Positions 36,896-45,177 of a stretch of DNA of 64,000 bases are shown here, piece by piece. The position numbers and the translations under genes are program-made. The notes under the pieces were generated by a model, which saw nothing but the letters and a program-made list of their open reading frames with translations, did not search any database and was not told where the DNA came from. Positions within the stretch are counted from its first letter, which is position 1. Each line of letters starts with the position of its first letter. The DNA is from Flavobacterium sp. UBA6135 (GTDB lineage Bacteria > Bacteroidota > Bacteroidia > Flavobacteriales > Flavobacteriaceae), in the NCBI RefSeq assembly GCF_002428305.1, contig NZ_DIVJ01000005.1:54714-118713 (forward strand). The letters run 5' to 3'.

Positions 36896-38269
36896 ATGAA
36901 AAAATTACTATTTTTTACTGTTTTTTGTATTACTACAAGTCTGTTTTCGCAATCAATTGCTTTGCAATCCTTTGCAACCGGTTTTTCTAGTCCTGTGGCT
37001 ATTGTAAATGCAGGTGACTCTCGTTTATTTGTTGTACAAAGGGGTGGTCTAATCCGTATTTTGAACGCTGACGGAACTATCAATACGACACCTTTTTTGT
37101 CTTTAAGTTCAATTATTACAGCAGGCGGAGAAAGAGGTTTGCTAGGCTTGACTTTTCACCCAAACTATAACACAAACGGCTATTTTTATGTAAACTATAC
37201 CCGATTGAGTGATGGTGCCACCGTGATTGCCCGTTATTCCGTAAGTGCTACGGATGCTAACATTGCCAATCCGGCAAGTGCTCAGATTCTATTGACAGTT
37301 ACACAACCCTATACCAATCACAATGGCGGCTCTTTGGCTTTTGGCCCTGATGGTTATTTATATATTGGCATGGGAGATGGCGGTAGTGGCGGCGATCCAC
37401 AAAATTATGCACAGAACATCAATTCCCTTTTAGGAAAAATGTTGCGAATTGATGTAGACAATGGAACGCCTTATAGCATCCCAACAGGAAATCCATTTGC
37501 CGGAGCAATACCCGGAGCTGATGAAATTTGGGCAGTGGGAATGCGAAATCCCTGGAAATTTTCATTTGATAGAACTAACGGTGATTTATGGATTGCTGAT
37601 GTGGGTCAAAGTTCTATTGAAGAAATAAACAAAGCATTGCCCACCGATGCCGGATTGAATTATGGTTGGAAATGTTATGAAGGCAATTCGGTTTACAGTA
37701 CTACAGGCTGTGGTCCTTCTTCAAATTACAAATTTCCGATTGCAACATATCCTTACGGTGGGGGCTATTGCTCTGTAACAGGGGGCTATTCTTATACCGG
37801 AAATTTGTATCCTAATTTTCAAAATAAATATTTCTTTGCTGATTATTGTGCCAATAGAATTGGATGGATTCCAACCGCTGGGGGAACTATAACTTGGACC
37901 GCTCCATTCAGTGGCTCATTGGCAACTTTTGGCGAAGATGTAAACGGGGAATTATATGTAGCAGGAATTTCAAATGGAATTGTTTACAAGTTAATGGATA
38001 CATCACTTGGCACAGAAGATTTCACTAGCAATGGGTTTTCAATTTATCCAAATCCTGCGGAAGAAACTGTAACACTAAAAAACGCCAACTTATTAGCCAT
38101 CAAACAAATAGTTTTAAATGAGGCTTCCGGAAAAATAGTGGGTTCCTTTAATCCAAACATGGGGAATGAAACCTCAATTTCGGTTCAAAATCTTACGAGT
38201 GGTATCTATTTCTTAAGTATTGAGGCTTCAAATGGGGATTGGCACAGAACTAAATTGATAAAAAAATAA
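36896..38269 (+). CDS. Secreted PQQ-type sugar dehydrogenase with T9SS type A sorting domain
   Basis: The 457-residue protein has a signal peptide (MKKLLFFTVFCITTSLFSQ), a glucose/sorbosone-dehydrogenase beta-propeller (about 25-365: GERGLLGLTFHPNY, NHNGGSLAFGPDGYLYIGMGDG, MLRIDVDNGTP, EIWAVGMRNPWKFSFD, ADVGQSSIEEIN), and a C-terminal T9SS sorting domain (SIYPNPAEETVTL ... GIYFLSIEASNG ... TKLIKK). Family members oxidise aldose sugars using PQQ; cofactor use here is inferred. It is secreted to or beyond the cell surface. Single-gene unit with its own terminator. Confidence 0.9.
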   Translation: MKKLLFFTVFCITTSLFSQSIALQSFATGFSSPVAIVNAGDSRLFVVQRGGLIRILNADGTINTTPFLSLSSIITAGGERGLLGLTFHPNYNTNGYFYVNYTRLSDGATVIARYSVSATDANIANPASAQILLTVTQPYTNHNGGSLAFGPDGYLYIGMGDGGSGGDPQNYAQNINSLLGKMLRIDVDNGTPYSIPTGNPFAGAIPGADEIWAVGMRNPWKFSFDRTNGDLWIADVGQSSIEEINKALPTDAGLNYGWKCYEGNSVYSTTGCGPSSNYKFPIATYPYGGGYCSVTGGYSYTGNLYPNFQNKYFFADYCANRIGWIPTAGGTITWTAPFSGSLATFGEDVNGELYVAGISNGIVYKLMDTSLGTEDFTSNGFSIYPNPAEETVTLKNANLLAIKQIVLNEASGKIVGSFNPNMGNETSISVQNLTSGIYFLSIEASNGDWHRTKLIKK

Positions 38270-38303
38270 ATCGTAATGTAGTTCTAAAAATTCTAAAGTA
38301 TAT

Positions 38304-38340
38304 AAAAAAAGGTGTTCTGAATCAAAGAATACCTTTTTTT
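38304..38340 (+). terminator. Terminator of the sugar dehydrogenase gene
   Basis: AAAAAGGTGTTCT / AGAATACCTTTTT arms make a strong hairpin with A and T runs on either side; it can work for both converging genes. Confidence 0.85.
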
Positions 38341-38349
38341 AAACCTAAC

Positions 38350-39384
38350 TTACGGTGCCGGGTTTGGAACCAACTCCTGTATTTTGTTTATTTCTGTAAG
38401 TAAAGCTTCCGATAGAACCACCTGATGCGAATCCATATTTTCTTTCAACTGACTCAGATTTGTTGCTCCTAGTATCGTACTACAAACAAACGATTGATGT
38501 TGCACAAAAGCCAACGCCATTTGCGGCAAAGTCAACCCATAACTAGCGGCTAATTCTTGATACAAACGTGTGGCCTTTTTAGAATTTTCTGAAGTATACC
38601 TTGAAAATTGCGGAAACAAACCGATTCGGGAATCAGGTTGTATAGCCTCTAAATGCTTACCGGATAATACCCCAAATCCTAAAGGGGAATAAGCCAACAA
38701 ACCAACATTTTCACGCATACAAATTTCAGATAATCCCACTTCAAATAATCTATTTAATAAGGAATAAGGATTTTGTATGGTTGCAATTCTTGGTAATTGA
38801 TGTTTCTCGCTTTCGCTGATAAACTTCATCACAGCCCATGGAGCTTCGTTTGAAACACCAATATGTCTGATTTTACCTGACGTAATGAGTTCATCAAATA
38901 CAGTTAAAATTTCAATAAAATTCTCTTGCCATTGTGTATCGATTTTTGAAACGCCGCGTTGTCCAAACATATTCATCACGCGTTCCGGCCAATGTAACTG
39001 ATATAAATCAATGTAATCGGTTTGAAGGTTTTTTAAACTCAAATCAACCGCTTCACGAATACTTTTAGCAGAAAAATCAAGAGGTTGACGAATATATCCC
39101 ATGCCGCGATTGGGCCCGGCTATTTTTGTAGCAATGACCAAATCATCTCTTTTACCACGGTGCTTTAACCAAGTTCCTATATAACGTTCGGTGCTTCCCA
39201 AAGTCGCTTCTCGAGCTGCAATAGGATACATTTCGGCCGTATCGATAAAATTAATCCCTCTGGAAACCGCATAATCCAACTGTTCATGGGCTTCCTTTTC
39301 TGTGTTTTGTTCCCCAAATGTCATTGTCCCTAAACAAAGGGTGCTGACTTTTATATCGGTGGTGGGTAAAGTGGTGTAATTCAT
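38350..39384 (-). CDS. Aldo/keto reductase (Tas-like)
   Basis: This 344-residue NADPH-dependent TIM-barrel oxidoreductase has the catalytic Asp and Tyr in FIDTAEMYP, Lys in VIATKIAGP, and His in LYQLHWPE; the C-terminal cofactor segment is CSTILGATNLSQL. Length and order resemble E. coli Tas (346 residues), and the substrate is unknown. A short stem-forming repeat lies just upstream, so the promoter is not obvious. Confidence 0.9.
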   Translation of the reverse strand: MNYTTLPTTDIKVSTLCLGTMTFGEQNTEKEAHEQLDYAVSRGINFIDTAEMYPIAAREATLGSTERYIGTWLKHRGKRDDLVIATKIAGPNRGMGYIRQPLDFSAKSIREAVDLSLKNLQTDYIDLYQLHWPERVMNMFGQRGVSKIDTQWQENFIEILTVFDELITSGKIRHIGVSNEAPWAVMKFISESEKHQLPRIATIQNPYSLLNRLFEVGLSEICMRENVGLLAYSPLGFGVLSGKHLEAIQPDSRIGLFPQFSRYTSENSKKATRLYQELAASYGLTLPQMALAFVQHQSFVCSTILGATNLSQLKENMDSHQVVLSEALLTEINKIQELVPNPAP

Positions 39385-39393
39385 TTTGAGGTG

Positions 39394-39458
39394 CTAAGGT
39401 GCTAAGATACTAAGGTGCTAAGTAAAGATTGAAAAACCTTAGTAACTTAGCACCTTAG
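39394..39458. repeat. CTAAGGTGCTAAG direct and inverted repeat
   Basis: CTAAGGTGCTAAG is present at 39394-39406 and 39410-39422, and its exact reverse complement CTTAGCACCTTAG at 39446-39458. Transcribed RNA would form a 13-bp stem with two alternative left arms. It lies between the OmpA lipoprotein and aldo/keto reductase genes. Confidence 0.8.
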
Positions 39459-39475
39459 CGACTCAGAAACTGTTT

Positions 39476-40441
39476 TTATAAATCATTCAACATCTTAGAA
39501 ATTTCATCCAACTTAGGTGTCAAAATAATTTCTATTCGTCGGTTTTTGGCTTTTCCTTCTGCATTATCATTCGAAGCAATCGGTGCAAATTCACCGCGTC
39601 CGGCTGCCGTTAAGTTTTGTTTTACAATTTCTTTGTTTTCAGCTAAAATATTCACAATAGCTGTCGCTCTTTTAGTGGACAAATCCCAGTTGTTTTCGAT
39701 ACCACCGCCTAAATTTCCTAGAATTTTATCATTATCCGTATGGCCTTCAATCAATACTGAAATGTCCGGATTTTGAGCCAATACTTTTCCAACTTCAACA
39801 ATCGCTCTTCTTCCTTCAGAGCCAACAGCCCAACTTCCGGTTTGGAATAACAATTTGTTCTCCATGGAAACATATACTTTTCCGTTCTTTTGATAAACCG
39901 TCAAACCTTTTCCTTCAAAGCTGTTCAATGCTTTTGACAAGGTTTCTTTCAATCGTTTCATGCTTTCTTCTTTGGAAGCAATCATGCTCTCCAATTCATT
40001 AATACGCTGCGAACGATCTTGTAAATCTGCTTGCAATTTGTTCAATCGGTCTTGTTCAGCTGCCAACGCCTTTTCTTTGGCATCCAACTGAGCCAACAAT
40101 TCTCTGTTCTTTTTCATGTTAGCCTGTAAAGCTTCGTCCGAATTTTTTTCTAATGCCGCATACGAAGTCTGTAATGCTTTCAAATTGTTTGCTGCCGCAG
40201 TATAATCATTTTGTAACTTATCGCGTTCCGCCTTTATACGTGACAACTCTTCTTGATTTGCTTTCAAATCTAAATCCAACTTGTTTTTCGCTTGCGTCAA
40301 CTCGTCATTTTGATCCTCCAACTGGCGTTGTTCCTTTTTTAAAGCCGCATATTTACTTTCCAAATCATTGTAAACTTTCTTTGAAACACACGAAGTTGAA
40401 AGTGCCGCTAGTACCAATACTATTGAAATTTTTTTAATCAT
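39476..40441 (-). CDS. OmpA-family lipoprotein with long coiled coil
   Basis: The 321-residue protein starts with a lipoprotein signal (MIKKISIVLVLAALSTSC), continues with a coiled coil from about residue 25 to 175 (rich in Glu, Lys, Gln, Leu), and ends with an OmpA peptidoglycan-binding domain (VLIEGHTDNDKILGN, RATAIVNIL, EGKAKNRRIEIIL). It is expected to tie the outer membrane to peptidoglycan, with the coiled coil as spacer. Monocistronic as far as seen. Confidence 0.88.
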   Translation of the reverse strand: MIKKISIVLVLAALSTSCVSKKVYNDLESKYAALKKEQRQLEDQNDELTQAKNKLDLDLKANQEELSRIKAERDKLQNDYTAAANNLKALQTSYAALEKNSDEALQANMKKNRELLAQLDAKEKALAAEQDRLNKLQADLQDRSQRINELESMIASKEESMKRLKETLSKALNSFEGKGLTVYQKNGKVYVSMENKLLFQTGSWAVGSEGRRAIVEVGKVLAQNPDISVLIEGHTDNDKILGNLGGGIENNWDLSTKRATAIVNILAENKEIVKQNLTAAGRGEFAPIASNDNAEGKAKNRRIEIILTPKLDEISKMLNDL

Positions 40442-40521
40442 TTTTTAAACTATTTAGAGGTTAAGTATTCCACTGCTATACTAAAGCTTTTTCTGTTGCT
40501 CTTCACAACAAATAAATTGTG

Positions 40522-40577
40522 TTATTGACATTCTTATTGACATTGATTTTATCATTGTTATTGTCATTGCCATTGCA
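40522..40577. repeat. Degenerate ATTGACATT/ATTGTCATT repeat
   Basis: TTATTGACATT at 40522 recurs 12 bases later, followed by TCATTGTTATTGTCATTGCCATTGCA. The tract lies between exonuclease III and the OmpA lipoprotein. Low-complexity repeat, function unknown. Confidence 0.55.
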
Positions 40578-40580
40578 CTC

Positions 40581-41342
40581 CTACGCTATCTCAATCCCAA
40601 TCGGACAATGATCAGAATGCTTGGCTTCCGGCAAAATATAAGCTCTTTTTATTCGATCACGAAGCGGTTCGCTCACCAAATGATAATCAATTCGCCATCC
40701 TTTATTATTATTTCGGGCATTGGCTCGATAACTCCACCAACTATAATGGTGGGGCTCTTTATTAAAAAGCCGGAAACTATCAATAAATCCACTCTTCATA
40801 AATCCATCCAGCCAACGGCGTTCTTCCGGCAAAAAACCGGAAACGGTTGCATTTCTAATCGGATCATGAATGTCTATTGCCTCATGACAAATATTATAAT
40901 CCCCACATATAATCAAATTCGGAATCGTTTGTTTCAAGGTGTTGACATACATTTGAAAATCATCCATATAGGTGAACTTATGTCCCAATCGGTCACTATT
41001 TGTGCCTGATGGTAAATACAAACTCATGACAGAAAAGGTGTCAAAATCTGCTCGTAAATTCCGGCCTTCATAATCCATATGTTCAATACCTGTGCCAAAA
41101 ACCACTAAATTGGGTTTTATTTTAGATAAAATGGCCACGCCACTGTAACCCTTTTTTTGTGCCGAAAAATAATATTGATACGGATACCCCGCGGCCGTAA
41201 TTGCCTCGGTTGGAATTTGATCTTCCGTAGCTTTAATTTCTTGTAAACAAATTATGTCGGGATTAGCTTGTTGCAACCATTCCAGAAAACCCTTTGTTAT
41301 TGCGGCTCGAATACCATTAACATTATAGGATATAATCTTCAT
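40581..41342 (-). CDS. xth: Exodeoxyribonuclease III
   Basis: This AP endonuclease / 3'-5' exonuclease of base-excision repair has the family motifs in order: MKIISYNVNGIRAA, the Glu ligand in ICLQEIKA, GYSGVAILSK, LYLPSGTNS, the catalytic GDYNICHE, RIDYHLVSEPL and the C-terminal HSDHCPIGIEI. The 253-residue length is normal. Confidence 0.95.
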   Translation of the reverse strand: MKIISYNVNGIRAAITKGFLEWLQQANPDIICLQEIKATEDQIPTEAITAAGYPYQYYFSAQKKGYSGVAILSKIKPNLVVFGTGIEHMDYEGRNLRADFDTFSVMSLYLPSGTNSDRLGHKFTYMDDFQMYVNTLKQTIPNLIICGDYNICHEAIDIHDPIRNATVSGFLPEERRWLDGFMKSGFIDSFRLFNKEPHHYSWWSYRANARNNNKGWRIDYHLVSEPLRDRIKRAYILPEAKHSDHCPIGIEIA

Positions 41343-41454
41343 GTTGAAAAGTTAAAAAGTTTCCCAAAATTAACTATTATCTTCAGGAATGCAACATCAG
41401 CAAATCAATTATAATAAATGTTTAACAACTTTTGCTTTTGTTTACTTTTTTTAA

Positions 41455-41482
41455 TTGAATAGACGCAGAATTACTATATTTG
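41455..41482 (+). promoter_or_regulatory. Promoter of the OlsF-like gene
   Basis: TTG at 41455-41457, 17 bases, TATATTTG at 41475-41482: a full match to the Bacteroidetes consensus, 37 bases before the ATG. Confidence 0.75.
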
Positions 41483-41519
41483 TGGTTCGCTCAAAAAATT
41501 AAACAAACAGATAACAACT

Positions 41520-43316
41520 ATGGGGCTTGTTACCGCAAAGGAAGTTGCTAAAGCAATTCATGCCGATAAATATGGCGTGTTCGGAACGTTTGTAGGATGG
41601 CTTTTGATGAAAGTACTTAAAATTTCAACCTTAAATAATATCTACAACCGCAACAAACACCTCTCTGATGTTCCTTTCTTGAATGGTATATTGGACGAAT
41701 TTGAAATTAAATTTGAAATCCCTGAAGAAGACCTAAAACGAATTCCGAAAGAAGGTCCTTATATTACAGTTTCCAATCATCCACTTGGTGGAATTGATGG
41801 GATTTTGTTATTGAAACTAATGTTGGAAAGAGAGCCCAATTTTAAAATCATTGCCAACTTTTTATTGCACCGCATCGAACCGATGAAACCCTATATCATG
41901 CCGGTAAATCCCTTTGAAAATCATAAGGATGCCAAATCCAGTGTATTGGGAATTAAAGAAACATTACGCCATTTAAGCGATGGCAAACCATTGGGCATGT
42001 TTCCGGCAGGAGAAGTTTCAACCTATAGAGATGGCAAACTGGTGGTGGATAAACCATGGGAAGAAGGTGCCATTAAAGTAATTCGAAAAGCCCAAGTGCC
42101 TGTTGTTCCCATTTATTTTCATGCTAAAAACAGCCGTTTATTTTATTTTCTATCAAAAATTAACGACACATTTCGAACCGCTAAACTGCCATCTGAATTA
42201 TTAACCCAGAAAAACAGAGTCATCAAAGTTAGAATTGGAAAACCTATTTCTGTGGCCGAGCAAAACGAATACGAAACAATTGATGCCTATTCTGAATTTT
42301 TGAGACGTAAAACCTATATGTTGGCCAATGCCTTTGAAAAAGGCAACAAATTATTGACCACACCAAGTTTAAAATTACCAAGAAGTCCAAAAGAAATTGC
42401 AAAACCTGCCAATCACGACAAGATTTTGGAGGAAATGGGCATGATTAAACAAGGCGATTACCGTTTGTTACAAAGTAAAAACTACCACGTCTATTTAATT
42501 ACCGCAGATAAAATTCCAAACATTCTCCATGAAATTGGCAGACTTCGTGAAATTACATTTAGAGCTGTTGGCGAAGGTACCAATGAATCATTGGATTTAG
42601 ACCAATATGACAAATACTACCACCACATGTTTTTGTGGGATGATGAGGCTCAGGTGATTGCCGGTGCCTACCGTATGGGATTGGGTTCACAAATTTATGC
42701 CAAATATGGTATAGATGGTTTTTACCTTCATGAATTGTTCCGATTTGAACCGGAATTATACGACTTCATGTCAAAATCTATTGAAATGGGACGGGCTTTC
42801 ATCATCAATGAATACCAACAAAAACCAATGCCTTTGTTTTTATTGTGGAAAGGAATTGTGCACACCACACTTCGTTATCCCGAACATAAATACTTAATTG
42901 GCGGTGTTAGTATCAGTAACCAATTTTCAGATTTTTCAAAATCGTTGATGATTGAGTTCATGAAATCGCATTATTACGACCCATATATTGCACAATACAT
43001 TCATCCAAAAAAAGAGTACAAAGTCAAACTGAAAGACGCCGACAAAGATTTTGTGTTCAATGAAACGGAAGCCGATTTGAATAAATTTGACAAAATCATT
43101 GATGAAATTGAACCGGGGAGCTTACGTCTGCCGGTATTGATTAAAAAATACATCAAACAAAACGCCCGTGTAGTTGCCTTTAATGTGGATCCTCTTTTTA
43201 ATAATGCCGTAGATGGATTAATGTATATCAGAATTGCTGATATTCCTGAAAGCACTGTCAAACCGGTTATGGAAGAATTTCAGGCAGAGTTGGAAAAGAA
43301 AGAAAAAAACGGTTAA
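41520..43316 (+). CDS. olsF: Bifunctional acyltransferase, OlsF-like (ornithine-lipid synthesis)
   Basis: This 598-residue fusion joins an N-terminal PlsC-type lysophospholipid acyltransferase domain (about 60-270) to a C-terminal GNAT-fold, OlsB-like N-acyltransferase domain (about 320-560: DKYYHHMFLWDDEAQVIAGAYRMG, SIEMGRAFI). The order matches OlsF, known from Serratia and Flavobacterium johnsoniae, which forms ornithine lipids by N-acylating ornithine and then O-acylating the lyso-lipid. The PlsC catalytic pair is His87 and Asp93 in NHPLGGID, that is HX5D and not the usual HX4D, as is common in this sub-family; the second block is FPAGEVS. It is monocistronic with its own promoter and terminator. 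Confidence 0.85.
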   Translation: MGLVTAKEVAKAIHADKYGVFGTFVGWLLMKVLKISTLNNIYNRNKHLSDVPFLNGILDEFEIKFEIPEEDLKRIPKEGPYITVSNHPLGGIDGILLLKLMLEREPNFKIIANFLLHRIEPMKPYIMPVNPFENHKDAKSSVLGIKETLRHLSDGKPLGMFPAGEVSTYRDGKLVVDKPWEEGAIKVIRKAQVPVVPIYFHAKNSRLFYFLSKINDTFRTAKLPSELLTQKNRVIKVRIGKPISVAEQNEYETIDAYSEFLRRKTYMLANAFEKGNKLLTTPSLKLPRSPKEIAKPANHDKILEEMGMIKQGDYRLLQSKNYHVYLITADKIPNILHEIGRLREITFRAVGEGTNESLDLDQYDKYYHHMFLWDDEAQVIAGAYRMGLGSQIYAKYGIDGFYLHELFRFEPELYDFMSKSIEMGRAFIINEYQQKPMPLFLLWKGIVHTTLRYPEHKYLIGGVSISNQFSDFSKSLMIEFMKSHYYDPYIAQYIHPKKEYKVKLKDADKDFVFNETEADLNKFDKIIDEIEPGSLRLPVLIKKYIKQNARVVAFNVDPLFNNAVDGLMYIRIADIPESTVKPVMEEFQAELEKKEKNG

Positions 43317-43326
43317 GAAATAAACT

Positions 43327-43367
43327 AAAAACACCCCTAAAGTGCAATCACTATTGGGGTTTTTTTA
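43327..43367 (+). terminator. Terminator of the OlsF-like gene
   Basis: AAACACCCC / GGGGTTTTTTT arms with a loop of about 18 bases and a T run. Confidence 0.7.
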
Positions 43368-43377
43368 TTATTCCTAT

Positions 43378-43710
43378 TTAAAACCAAGGTCGCTTATTAG
43401 CTTGATAGGTCTGATAAAACTCTTCATCTGTTTTGGTTAAGTAGATAATGCCTTCAATAAGACTCACAATGCCAACGCCTACAGCGATGAAGATTGGAAA
43501 AATAAAACAAGATAAGGCCACCCCAAAGATGGTACACATTAGCATAATTACACCTTCATTTGTGTAACCTAAGATAAATTTATGCACGCCTAAACCACCT
43601 AAAAGTATCGCTGTTATACCTGCCGCAATCTTTTTTGACTCGCGATAAGCCGGTTGAAACTCAGATGGTTTTGGAGTATTCCACTCTTCTCTTGGTTTTG
43701 ATGTTTCCAT
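43378..43710 (-). CDS. TM2-domain membrane protein
   Basis: The 110-residue protein has a hydrophilic N-terminal 25 residues and a TM2 domain with two membrane helices (KIAAGITAILLGGLGVHKFI, GVIMLMCTIFGVALSC) plus a third hydrophobic stretch before IYLTKTDEEFYQTY. The family is widespread; function not established. Confidence 0.85.
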   Translation of the reverse strand: METSKPREEWNTPKPSEFQPAYRESKKIAAGITAILLGGLGVHKFILGYTNEGVIMLMCTIFGVALSCFIFPIFIAVGVGIVSLIEGIIYLTKTDEEFYQTYQANKRPWF

Positions 43711-43755
43711 GGTTTTTTATATAAATTGGTTAGTTACTATAAAAATAGAAAAAAA

Positions 43756-45108
43756 TTATAAAAAGGCTTTGTCAATTGCTTCCCAAAGTTCAATTTTATT
43801 TCCTTCGGGATCCAAAATCCATCCAAACTTTCCATAGTCGTAAGTCTCCATATCTCCTATAATTGTTACACCTTCTTGCTTTAATTTTTCTAAAAGTTTT
43901 TCTAAATTTTCCACTCTGAAATTTTGCATGAATGGTTTCTCGGATGGTGAAAAATATGTAGTATCGGCAGCAAAAGGCGACCATTGTGTGGAACAATCGT
44001 TACCATCGTTATCTTTCCACCAAAAAGTGGAGCCGTATTGATCGGTTTTTAAACCTAAATGTTTACCGTACCATGCCACTAATTTTTTGGAATCATTTGA
44101 TTTAAAAAAGATGCCGCCAATTCCGGTTACTCGCTTAATTTCAGCTGTTTCTTCTGAAGGGAGATATAGGTTTTTGATTTTGTCTACAATAACTTGAGCT
44201 AATTTTTCATGACTTTCAAACGTCCATCCGGCAATGTGTGGTGAAAGCAAAACGTTTTCTGCTTCTAATAAATACGTGAAAGCTTCCGGTTTTTCTCCTT
44301 CAAATAATTTTTCGAACGAAAGTTTTTCGTATTCCAACACATCCAATCCGGCTCCTAAAATTTTTCCGGCTTGAAGTGCTTTTACCAAATCTGCCGTCAC
44401 CACCGACCTACCGCGAGCGGTGTTAAGAAACCAAAACGGCTTAGCAAATGCATTGATAAATGTTTCATTAACCATTTTATCCGTCTCCGGTGTCCATGGG
44501 GTGTGAAGCGAAAGCACATCGGCTTTCAATTGCAACTCTTCTAATGGTACTTGTTTGGCATTTTGATCACCAACAAAAGGCAAAATATCATAACACAAAA
44601 CCTTCACATCAAAACCACGCAGTTTTTTAGCAAATGATTTGCCCATGTTACCATAACCGATGATGCCCACTGTCTTTCCTTCCAATTCATAACCGCGATG
44701 ACCTTCACGCAGCCAGTTGCCGCTTTTTACAGATTGATTGGCTTGGTTTAATTTGTTCATCAGCGAAAGCAACATCCCTAATGCATGTTCGCCAACCGCA
44801 TTGCGATTGCCTTCAGGTGCTGCTAGGAGATGAATATTTTTTGAAAGGGCATAGTCACAATCAATACTTTCTAAACCGGCACCTACACGAGCTATGAATT
44901 CTAAATTAGTGGCTTTGTCTAAAAAAATTTTATCAATTTTAAATCGGCTGCGAATAACAATGCCTTGATAATCCTGAATTTTTGCTTCGATTTCTTCTTT
45001 AGAAGACAAATAATCCTCATGGTTTTCAAAACCTAACACTTCCAATTGCTCCCACAATAGCGGATGATTGGAATCGAGGTGTAGAATTTTTACTTTGGTT
45101 ATGTTCAC
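43756..45108 (-). CDS. D-2-hydroxyacid dehydrogenase fused to a VOC (glyoxalase-like) domain
   Basis: Residues 1-315 form a complete NAD-dependent 2-hydroxyacid dehydrogenase of the phosphoglycerate-dehydrogenase type: GYGNMG (151-156) for NAD, Arg232 (NTARGRSV), Glu259 (LDVLEYE) and His291 (SPHIAGW). After a linker of about 10 residues (LPSEETAEIK), residues 327-443 form a VOC-superfamily domain (VTGIGGIFFKS, LVAWYGKHLGL, FWWKDNDGN, FRVENLEKLLEKL, ILDPEGNKIELWE). The first metal-ligand position of typical VOC enzymes, expected in the first strand, reads Gly here, while a Glu remains in IELWE. Both parts are normally separate proteins. The frame is uninterrupted. Substrate unknown; both enzyme classes act on small 2-oxo or 2-hydroxy acids. 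Confidence 0.9.
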   Translation of the reverse strand: MNITKVKILHLDSNHPLLWEQLEVLGFENHEDYLSSKEEIEAKIQDYQGIVIRSRFKIDKIFLDKATNLEFIARVGAGLESIDCDYALSKNIHLLAAPEGNRNAVGEHALGMLLSLMNKLNQANQSVKSGNWLREGHRGYELEGKTVGIIGYGNMGKSFAKKLRGFDVKVLCYDILPFVGDQNAKQVPLEELQLKADVLSLHTPWTPETDKMVNETFINAFAKPFWFLNTARGRSVVTADLVKALQAGKILGAGLDVLEYEKLSFEKLFEGEKPEAFTYLLEAENVLLSPHIAGWTFESHEKLAQVIVDKIKNLYLPSEETAEIKRVTGIGGIFFKSNDSKKLVAWYGKHLGLKTDQYGSTFWWKDNDGNDCSTQWSPFAADTTYFSPSEKPFMQNFRVENLEKLLEKLKQEGVTIIGDMETYDYGKFGWILDPEGNKIELWEAIDKAFL

Positions 45109-45177
45109 GAAATATGATGTAAAGTTATGTCCTTGGCTATATACATAACAGGTTTTTGCACCCTAAAAATACAAATT

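Noticed and set aside
40522..40577. Coding repeat or phase-variable tract
   Set aside because: It is outside genes, degenerate, and not placed in a promoter spacer or reading frame where length change would act.
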